19,157 nt of DNA, taken from positions 1 to 19,157 of the forward strand of contig CANBWF010000014.1 of assembly GCA_947373075.1 (NCBI GenBank), given 5' to 3'. Origin of the DNA: Actinomycetota bacterium (GTDB taxonomy: Bacteria > Actinomycetota > Actinomycetes > S36-B12 > UBA5976). The notes below the pieces were generated by a model that saw only the letters and a list, made by a program, of their open reading frames with translations, did no database searches and was not told where the DNA came from. Below are positions 15,168 to 19,157 of the stretch, one piece after another. The position numbers and the translations under genes are program-made. Each line of letters starts with the position of its first letter. Position 1 is the first letter of the stretch.

Positions 15168-15896
15168 GTGGCTGGCCAATCAAAACATCGTCCCGCAAAG
15201 AGCGGGCGCATTGCACGACTGCGCTTGCGCCGATCGTTACGCCCACATTTGAGTCGCACACAGGTGCTATTGACAGCGATTTTCGTTTTGCTCGGATTTG
15301 CCACAACTGCGGCTATTAGCGGTACGAGTGCAAATGCGATCTTGTCTAATGCCAGACAAAGTGACTTGGTGGCAGTTCTTGACGATCTTGCCGGCCGTGA
15401 AGCTCGGTTACAGGCAGAAGCCACACGGTTGGAAAACGCCAGACAAACACTGCTTGGCGGCAATGAGTATCAGGCAGTAACCGAAGCGAAAAGGCGAGCG
15501 AATGCTTTAGCGCAGCTCGCTGGTACGCAGAAGTTAGCCGGCTCAGGCATTCAAGTAACAATCTCACGAAACTTAACTGCAACTACTTTGCTCGATGCCA
15601 TTCAAGAACTCCGAGACTCTGGGGCCACTGGCATAGAGATTTCCGACAAGGATTTAGCAGTACGTGTGGTTGCCAACACCTGGTTCGCTGACACCGAAAC
15701 AGGGGTATCTGTCTCAGGTACCGAATTGCACCTACCGATTTTTATCAGGGTTATTGGTGACAGTTCTGTACTGGCTCCGGCACTGCGGATTCCAGGTGGC
15801 TTGGTTGATACCGTCCAGGCAGGCGGCGGCAAAGTAGTAATCACTGAGCTACCAGATGTTGAAATAAACGCGACGGTACCTCTGCAAATGCCTTAG
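15168..15896 (+). CDS. DUF881 membrane-anchored protein, second copy
   Basis: 242 residues. A strongly basic cytoplasmic N-terminus (many Arg and Lys in the first 28 residues) leads to a transmembrane helix at about 34-54, a coiled-coil stretch (LVAVLDDLAGREARLQAEAT region, about 66-115), and a DUF881 domain with GSGIQVTIS, LRDSGATGIEISDKDLAVR and PALRIPGGLVDTV. It is clearly a diverged paralogue of the first DUF881 protein, which has an acidic rather than basic N-terminus. GTG 15168 has AAAGG at 15156-15160, two bases after the sbp stop. Function is unknown. The two DUF881 proteins could pair through their coiled coils; that is inference. Confidence 0.87.
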   Translation: MAGQSKHRPAKSGRIARLRLRRSLRPHLSRTQVLLTAIFVLLGFATTAAISGTSANAILSNARQSDLVAVLDDLAGREARLQAEATRLENARQTLLGGNEYQAVTEAKRRANALAQLAGTQKLAGSGIQVTISRNLTATTLLDAIQELRDSGATGIEISDKDLAVRVVANTWFADTETGVSVSGTELHLPIFIRVIGDSSVLAPALRIPGGLVDTVQAGGGKVVITELPDVEINATVPLQMP

Positions 15897-15908
15897 GGCG
15901 CTATGCCG

Positions 15909-15914
15909 TACGCT
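15909..15914 (+). promoter_or_regulatory. Candidate -10 box TACGCT for leaderless gcvH transcript
   Basis: TACGCT is followed by six bases and then the gcvH ATG. No Shine-Dalgarno sequence is present in the 24-base gap after the DUF881 gene. It would mark a new transcription unit beginning with gcvH. Confidence 0.45.
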
Positions 15915-15920
15915 TGAGCC

Positions 15921-16310
15921 ATGGCAAATACACCTGAAAATTTGAAATACACAGCAGAACACGAATGGGTTATTGCTGTAGATCAGAACACTGTGCGATT
16001 TGGTATCACAGATTACGCACAGGACGCGCTTGGCGACATTGTGTTCGTAAGCCTGCCAGCGCTTGGCGCAAGTGTTACAGCTGGCGCTCAGTGCGGAGAA
16101 GTTGAATCTACCAAGAGTGTTAGCGACATTTACGCTCCGGTATCAGGCATCATCTCGGCTCGTAACGATGGGGTAGAGACTGCTCCTGAGGTTCTAAATT
16201 CAGATCCTTATGGCCAAGGCTGGATTGCCGACATTACCGTAGAAAATTCTGAAATCTCCCTCGCAGAACTGTTGGACGCGGTAGCGTATCAACAAATCAC
16301 TGGCGAATAG
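15921..16310 (+). CDS. gcvH: Glycine cleavage system H protein
   Basis: 129 residues, the lipoyl carrier of the glycine cleavage system. It shuttles the aminomethyl group from GcvP to GcvT and is reoxidised by lipoamide dehydrogenase. The lipoylation site is Lys65 in ESTKSVSD; other family pieces are YTAEHEW (11-17), GITDYAQDALGDIVFV and PEVLNSDPYGQGW. Full length. The ATG lacks a Shine-Dalgarno but has a -10-like box six bases ahead. GcvP lies about 2.7 kb downstream beyond four regulatory or unknown genes; gcvT is not in the window. Confidence 0.97.
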   Translation: MANTPENLKYTAEHEWVIAVDQNTVRFGITDYAQDALGDIVFVSLPALGASVTAGAQCGEVESTKSVSDIYAPVSGIISARNDGVETAPEVLNSDPYGQGWIADITVENSEISLAELLDAVAYQQITGE

Positions 16311-16326
16311 ATCCGAGAAGGCGAAG

Positions 16327-16815
16327 ATGGCTACCTGCCCAATGTGTGGACACGAGAACGAAGTTGGCGCACGTTTCTGCTCATCTTGTGGTGCAGGCTT
16401 TAGTTCAGTCCCACAAGCTACCGGTGTTTACGAAATTGAGAAAACATTGGACACCCGAGAGTTTCCAGCTGTTAACCCAGAACATTTTCAGGAAATCGCA
16501 ACGGGTAATGCTGTACTCGTTGTTACTCGTGGCGCACTAGAGGGTGTTCGATTCACATTGAACGCTGCCAGTTCTGAACCCATAGTGATCGGCCGATCAC
16601 CTGAAAGTTCTATTTTTCTCGATGATGTCACTGTTTCACGTCAACACGCAAAGATTATTCGGGTAGATGGCCAGTGGTCGATTACGGACTCTGGAAGTTT
16701 GAACGGAACATATGTAAATCGAAATTTGGTTACCGAGGCAGTCTTAGCCAATAATGACGATGTACAAATTGGAAAATATCGATTTGTCTTCATCTCAAAT
16801 CAGGATCAGGCATAG
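16327..16815 (+). CDS. garA: FHA-domain metabolic switch protein GarA/OdhI with N-terminal zinc ribbon
   Basis: 162 residues. In Actinobacteria GarA/OdhI binds 2-oxoglutarate dehydrogenase and glutamate-metabolising enzymes, and phosphorylation by Ser/Thr kinases near its N-terminus closes it onto its own FHA domain. The FHA domain (about 65-158) is intact: Gly89-Arg90, Ser104-Arg105-His107, and Asn126-Gly127 in SLNGTYVN, with the GarA-like FLDDVTVSRQHAKI and VQIGKYRFVF. The first 22 residues hold CPMC and CSSC, a zinc-ribbon pattern. Instead of the usual ETTSVFR phospho-site there is EKTLDTREF with Thr40 and Thr43. The ATG has GAGAAGG at 16315-16321. Its place between gcvH and ftsR matches mycobacteria and corynebacteria. 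Confidence 0.92.
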   Translation: MATCPMCGHENEVGARFCSSCGAGFSSVPQATGVYEIEKTLDTREFPAVNPEHFQEIATGNAVLVVTRGALEGVRFTLNAASSEPIVIGRSPESSIFLDDVTVSRQHAKIIRVDGQWSITDSGSLNGTYVNRNLVTEAVLANNDDVQIGKYRFVFISNQDQA

Positions 16816-16822
16816 CGGATTA

Positions 16823-17554
16823 ATGACACAGGAACTTTCACGTCAAACTTCGGGACATGCGCTATTCACAATTGGTGAAGTAATCAATCGTTTATTAGAA
16901 GAATTTCCAGAAATCACGATCTCCAAAATTCGTTTCTTAGAAACGCATGATTTAGTAACACCAACGCGTACAGCAAGTGGATATCGCAAGTTCAGCCTTG
17001 TAGATATCGAGCGCCTGCGGTACATCCTGCGCATGCAACGTGATCATTTCCTACCGCTTAAAGTTATCCGCACTCATATTGACGCGATGGATCGTGGTTT
17101 AGAGCCGCCAGCAATTGGCGATGTAACACCAAAGCCACCACGCGTGCTAGTTAGCACAGACTCGATTGATGAATCTGCAAGTGCAAAAGCAGTTCGCCTT
17201 ACTCATGAGGAGTTACTAGCGAATGTAGAAGACGCAGAACAGCTAACTAAAGATTTAATCACTTTTGGCCTGATCAGCGCCGATGAGCAAGGACACTTCA
17301 ATGGACGTGACTTAGCTATTGTCGAGACCGCGCGGTCATTGGCAGGTTTTGGCCTGGAACCACGTCACCTCAAGACTGTTAAATCTTCAGCCGGTAGAGA
17401 AATTGATTTATTCGCACCAATCATCACGGCGGCGCGCTCTGGGCGAAATGGTGCATCTAAGGCTGAAGTTCAAGAAGCGGCTTTACAAATTTCAAATGCC
17501 ATTCTTAGATTGCACGAGTTAGTGCTTCGCCAGTTATTGGACGAACAGATTTAG
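16823..17554 (+). CDS. ftsR: MerR-type regulator FtsR (cell-division gene activator)
   Basis: 243 residues with the chosen start. The N-terminal MerR winged helix-turn-helix spans about 13-85: FTIGEVINRLLEEFP, ISKIRFLETHDLVTP, and the wing SGYRKFSLVDIERLRYILRM. A long C-terminal helical region (about 130-243) follows without cysteines or a known ligand domain. The neighbour immediately downstream of odhI in Corynebacterium glutamicum is FtsR, an activator of ftsZ, and Rv1828 is the mycobacterial equivalent; this protein matches by position and fold, but an ftsZ target here is inference. ATG 16823 is seven bases after the garA stop, and an earlier in-frame ATG at 16754 would overlap garA deeply. 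Confidence 0.85.
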   Translation: MTQELSRQTSGHALFTIGEVINRLLEEFPEITISKIRFLETHDLVTPTRTASGYRKFSLVDIERLRYILRMQRDHFLPLKVIRTHIDAMDRGLEPPAIGDVTPKPPRVLVSTDSIDESASAKAVRLTHEELLANVEDAEQLTKDLITFGLISADEQGHFNGRDLAIVETARSLAGFGLEPRHLKTVKSSAGREIDLFAPIITAARSGRNGASKAEVQEAALQISNAILRLHELVLRQLLDEQI

Positions 17555-17563
17555 CATCTGCCA

Positions 17564-17569
17564 TACACT
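17564..17569 (+). promoter_or_regulatory. Candidate -10 box TACACT for leaderless DUF151 transcript
   Basis: TACACT lies six bases before ATG 17576 in the 21-base gap after ftsR. No Shine-Dalgarno sequence is present. The identical hexamer TACACT occurs before the glycine riboswitch at 18863-18868. Confidence 0.45.
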
Positions 17570-17575
17570 ATCCAT

Positions 17576-18061
17576 ATGGCACAAGTAGAAGTCGTCGGCG
17601 TTCGAATTGAGTTTCCTTCGAACCAGCCAGTGTTGATTCTGCGAGAAATTAATAGCCCCAGGTTTATCCCACTTTGGATTGGCATGCCAGAAGCCAGTGC
17701 TATCTCGCTGGCTCTAGATGCAGTAGAAGTGCCTCGCCCAATGACACACGATCTATTAGTTGACGTGATTGCCAATTTCCAAGATGCCCTAACAGCCGTG
17801 ACTATTACTGAATTGCAAGATGGGATTTTCTATGCGCTGTTGCAATTTGCAAATCATGATCCAGTTAGTGCCCGGCCTTCCGATGCGATTGCTCTTGCGC
17901 TGCGAGTTGGCGCCCCAATTTTCGTGGCCGATGAAGTGATGGATGTAGCAGGGCAGTTCATCACCGAAGAAGAAGGCGACGAGCCAGCTGATGACCAAGA
18001 TTCAGAGTTAGCCCAATTCCGCGAATTCCTAGATCAGATTCGACCAGAGGACTTTTCCTAG
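17576..18061 (+). CDS. DUF151/bifunctional nuclease family protein
   Basis: 161 residues. The DUF151 (bifunctional nuclease domain) core is recognised from VLILREINSPRFIPLWIG, the helix ASAISLALDAVEVPRPMTHDL, and VSARPSDAIALALRVGAPI, followed by an acidic C-terminal tail with many Glu and Asp (about 128-161). Plant and bacterial relatives have reported DNase/RNase activity, but the role in Actinobacteria is not established. It is the usual neighbour of two MerR genes in this locus (Rv1829 in M. tuberculosis). It probably has its own leaderless start. The 3' end is followed by a 166-base gap, the largest non-riboswitch gap in the window. Confidence 0.92.
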   Translation: MAQVEVVGVRIEFPSNQPVLILREINSPRFIPLWIGMPEASAISLALDAVEVPRPMTHDLLVDVIANFQDALTAVTITELQDGIFYALLQFANHDPVSARPSDAIALALRVGAPIFVADEVMDVAGQFITEEEGDEPADDQDSELAQFREFLDQIRPEDFS

Positions 18062-18143
18062 CAAAACAGGGCTCAATAACCCTCAACCCAACCCTCTAGT
18101 AAACATTTATACTTAACTGTCGGCGTGTCGCACCCCAGCATGA

Positions 18144-18172
18144 TTGACCTCAACCTTGGATACACATATTGT
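18144..18172 (+). promoter_or_regulatory. Candidate sigma-70-type promoter for the second MerR gene
   Basis: TTGACC (18144-18149) and TATTGT (18167-18172) are separated by 17 bases, the best -35/-10 pair in the window. Transcription would begin near 18179 and give a leader of about 50 bases containing a small hairpin (18193-18206) and the strong AAGGAG at 18215-18220. A second -10-like box, TATACT at 18108-18113, lies upstream without a -35. Confidence 0.5.
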
Positions 18173-18173
18173 G
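18163..18173. repeat. Perfect dyad CACA-TAT-TGTG over the -10 region
   Basis: An 11-base inverted repeat (4+3+4) centred on 18168 overlaps the proposed -10 box. It is a possible operator for the MerR protein encoded downstream (autoregulation), but short dyads also occur by chance. Three AACCC units (starting at 18078, 18085 and 18090) lie about 75 bases upstream. Confidence 0.3.
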
Positions 18174-18227
18174 AGAGTCCGAAGGTTTCCCCGTGGGTTA
18201 GCCCGCACTTCACCAAGGAGTTAGTTG

Positions 18228-18839
18228 ATGTCAGAGCACGAAGGCACCTCAGCAGAGTCAATCGCTGAAGAAGTAGCCCGCGCCCAAGCCAAACTCGTGG
18301 CACAAGAGCAGGGATTATTTCCGCAAGAATCACCACTGGCTGAATTGGCTAATCTTGGCTACCGCGGTCCAGTTGCCGCTGGGGTAGTCGGCATCACTTA
18401 TCGCCAGTTGGATTACTGGGCGCGTACCGGCTTGGTGGAACCAACCGTTCGATCTGCAACCGGCTCAGGCACAGCTCGACTTTACGGCTTCCGCGACATT
18501 GTTGAATTAAAGGTAGTCAAGCGACTTCTTGATACTGGTGTATCTCTGCAGCAGATCCGAACCGCCGTTGAATACTTGCGCACTCGTGGACTCGGCGATT
18601 TAACCGGCATCACTTTGATGAGCGATGGCGCCACCGTCTATGCGTGCATGTCCCCAGATGAGATCGTCGACTTGCTGGCACACGGCCAGGCAGTATTTGG
18701 CATTGCCCTAAACGGCGTCTGGAAAGAAGTTGAAGGCAGTCTCAGTGCGTTGCCAAGTGAGCGTACGCAGGATGAAGTTCCAGCTACCTCTGGTACTGAT
18801 GAACTATCAATGCGTCGTCGCGCCCGAGAGGGTGCCTAA
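18228..18839 (+). CDS. MerR-family transcriptional regulator (Rv1830-like)
   Basis: 203 residues. A disordered, Glu/Ala-rich N-terminus of about 40 residues precedes a MerR helix-turn-helix at about 44-120 (GYRGPVAAGVVGITYRQLDYW, then GLVEPTVRSATGSGTARLYGF and VKRLLDTGVSLQQIRTAVEYL). The remainder forms a small C-terminal domain (about 122-175) and a polar, basic tail. No metal-binding cysteines are arranged as in metal-sensing MerR proteins. ATG 18228 is fixed by AAGGAG at 18215-18220; a TTG directly ahead is disregarded. Position between the DUF151 gene and gcvP matches Rv1830. Its targets are unknown to me; control of the adjacent genes or of gcvP is only a possibility. Confidence 0.9.
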   Translation: MSEHEGTSAESIAEEVARAQAKLVAQEQGLFPQESPLAELANLGYRGPVAAGVVGITYRQLDYWARTGLVEPTVRSATGSGTARLYGFRDIVELKVVKRLLDTGVSLQQIRTAVEYLRTRGLGDLTGITLMSDGATVYACMSPDEIVDLLAHGQAVFGIALNGVWKEVEGSLSALPSERTQDEVPATSGTDELSMRRRAREGA

Positions 18840-18862
18840 TCCGTTTTCAATAGCCTCTGGGT

Positions 18863-18868
18863 TACACT
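18863..18868 (+). promoter_or_regulatory. Candidate -10 box TACACT ahead of the glycine riboswitch
   Basis: TACACT would start transcription near 18875, just before the aptamer and just after the MerR stop at 18839. No strong -35 is visible. It would give gcvP a transcript of its own, beginning with the riboswitch. Confidence 0.4.
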
Positions 18869-18880
18869 AGAGATGCTTAT

Positions 18881-19033
18881 GAACCTGCAAGGGAGAGTCT
18901 GCGGCTAGCCGCAGCGCCGACGGGGCAAGTGTCCTCATAACCTCTCAGGCAAAGGGACCTTACAGGATCGGCAACTCTGAAGCCACAGCGACAGAGGGGG
19001 AGATGCGCTCGCGCATCCATCTTTGCTGTGGAG
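18881..19033 (+). ncRNA. Glycine riboswitch, single aptamer with remnant second P1, controlling gcvP
   Basis: The conserved aptamer pieces occur in order: GGGAGAG (18891-18897), a hairpin from the 16-base palindrome CTGCGGCTAGCCGCAG (18899-18914), GCGCCGACGGGGCAA (18914-18928), CTCTCAGGCAAAGGGAC (18942-18958) and GGCAACTCTG (18970-18979). Only one aptamer is present. After it, CTCTG (18975-18979) pairs with CAGAG (18992-18996), resembling the P1 of a lost second aptamer (a 'ghost'). CCACAGC in its loop (18983-18989) is perfectly complementary to GCTGTGG (19025-19031), which includes part of the gcvP ribosome binding site GGAG (19030-19033). Between them is a hairpin GATGCG/CGCATC (19002-19017). 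Control is probably translational: glycine binding would favour the ghost stem and free the site. Confidence 0.9.
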
Positions 19034-19038
19034 TTTTC

Positions 19039-19157
19039 GTGACTGACTTAATTACCAACATTCATTCAACAAACAACGAGTTTTCTGATCGCCATATCGG
19101 TCCAGATACAGAGCAACTCACGCACATACTAAAAACTCTTGGTTACGAATCTTTAAC
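19039..19157 (+). CDS. gcvP: Glycine dehydrogenase (decarboxylating), N-terminal start (cut by window edge)
   Basis: About 39 residues from GTG 19039 to the window end. The segment FSDRHIGPDTEQL followed by LGYESL is the typical N-terminus of the P protein, the PLP enzyme that decarboxylates glycine and passes the aminomethyl group to lipoyl-GcvH. GGAG at 19030-19033 lies five bases before the GTG. A glycine riboswitch immediately upstream independently supports the assignment. The catalytic lysine and most of the roughly 950-residue protein are outside the window. Confidence 0.93.
   Translation, partial: MTDLITNIHSTNNEFSDRHIGPDTEQLTHILKTLGYESL

Noticed and set aside
16754..16822. Earlier ATG start for ftsR inside garA
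   Set aside because: The added residues are out-of-frame garA sequence without MerR similarity; ATG 16823 begins just after the garA stop.
18065..18084. AGGG/CCCT hairpin after the DUF151 gene as terminator
   Set aside because: The stem is only four pairs and no T-run follows.
18073..18336. Minus-strand open frame over the gap before the second MerR gene
   Set aside because: It runs antisense into the MerR coding region, has no binding site and shows no recognisable domain.
19002..19024. Hairpin GATGCG/CGCATC followed by CTTT as an intrinsic terminator of the riboswitch
   Set aside because: Only three T residues follow after a gap and the gcvP ribosome binding site lies just downstream, so it fits better as part of a translational expression platform.
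1..19157. Mobile elements, CRISPR arrays, prophage or defence genes
   Set aside because: No spaced direct repeats, transposase or integrase motifs, or shifts in codon style were seen; all genes fit conserved core loci.

Overview
The window looks like chromosomal core DNA from an actinobacterium with unusually balanced base composition and tight gene packing, as in streamlined planktonic lineages (acI/Nanopelagicales-like; the lineage is inferred). The evidence is gene order. From left to right the genes follow a series I know from Mycobacterium tuberculosis: rarA-alaS-ruvX-mltG-aroE-prepilin peptidase-aroC-aroK-aroB-aroQ-pepQ-efp-nusB (the Rv2559c to Rv2533c region), then pdtaR (Rv1626-like), then pgsA-DUF881-sbp-DUF881-gcvH-garA-ftsR-DUF151-MerR-gcvP (the Rv1822 to Rv1832 region). 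All protein genes lie on the + strand. No mobile element, CRISPR array or obvious transferred segment is visible.

Region 1 (1-5115) holds the 3' end of aspS, the replication-repair ATPase rarA, alaS with its own strong ribosome binding site, and ruvX overlapping the alaS end. Region 2 (5122-7505) starts with a likely leaderless promoter in front of mltG, followed by aroE and a short orphan prepilin peptidase. Region 3 (7543-12767) is a tightly overlapped operon for five enzymes or steps of the shikimate/chorismate pathway (aroC, aroK, aroB and aroQ here, with aroE just upstream). It continues into pepQ, efp and nusB.

The only gene on the - strand is a tRNA-like gene at 12772-12848, convergent with nusB and divergent from pdtaR. 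It folds as a 77-nt class I tRNA but its anticodon reads CAA (leucine codon UUG), without the long variable arm expected of tRNA-Leu. I consider it the most unusual object in the window.

Region 4 (12889-15896) carries the ANTAR response regulator pdtaR, a CDP-alcohol phosphatidyltransferase, and the membrane cluster DUF881-sbp-DUF881. Region 5 (15909-19157) links glycine cleavage (gcvH, and gcvP at the right edge) to the FHA switch protein GarA/OdhI, the MerR-type division regulator FtsR, a DUF151 nuclease-like protein and a second MerR regulator. A single-aptamer glycine riboswitch sits directly in front of gcvP and can be drawn to hide part of its ribosome binding site.

Several genes without a Shine-Dalgarno sequence (mltG, pdtaR, pgsA, gcvH, DUF151) have a TANNNT hexamer placed exactly six bases before the start codon. 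This suggests leaderless transcripts and defines where transcription units begin.
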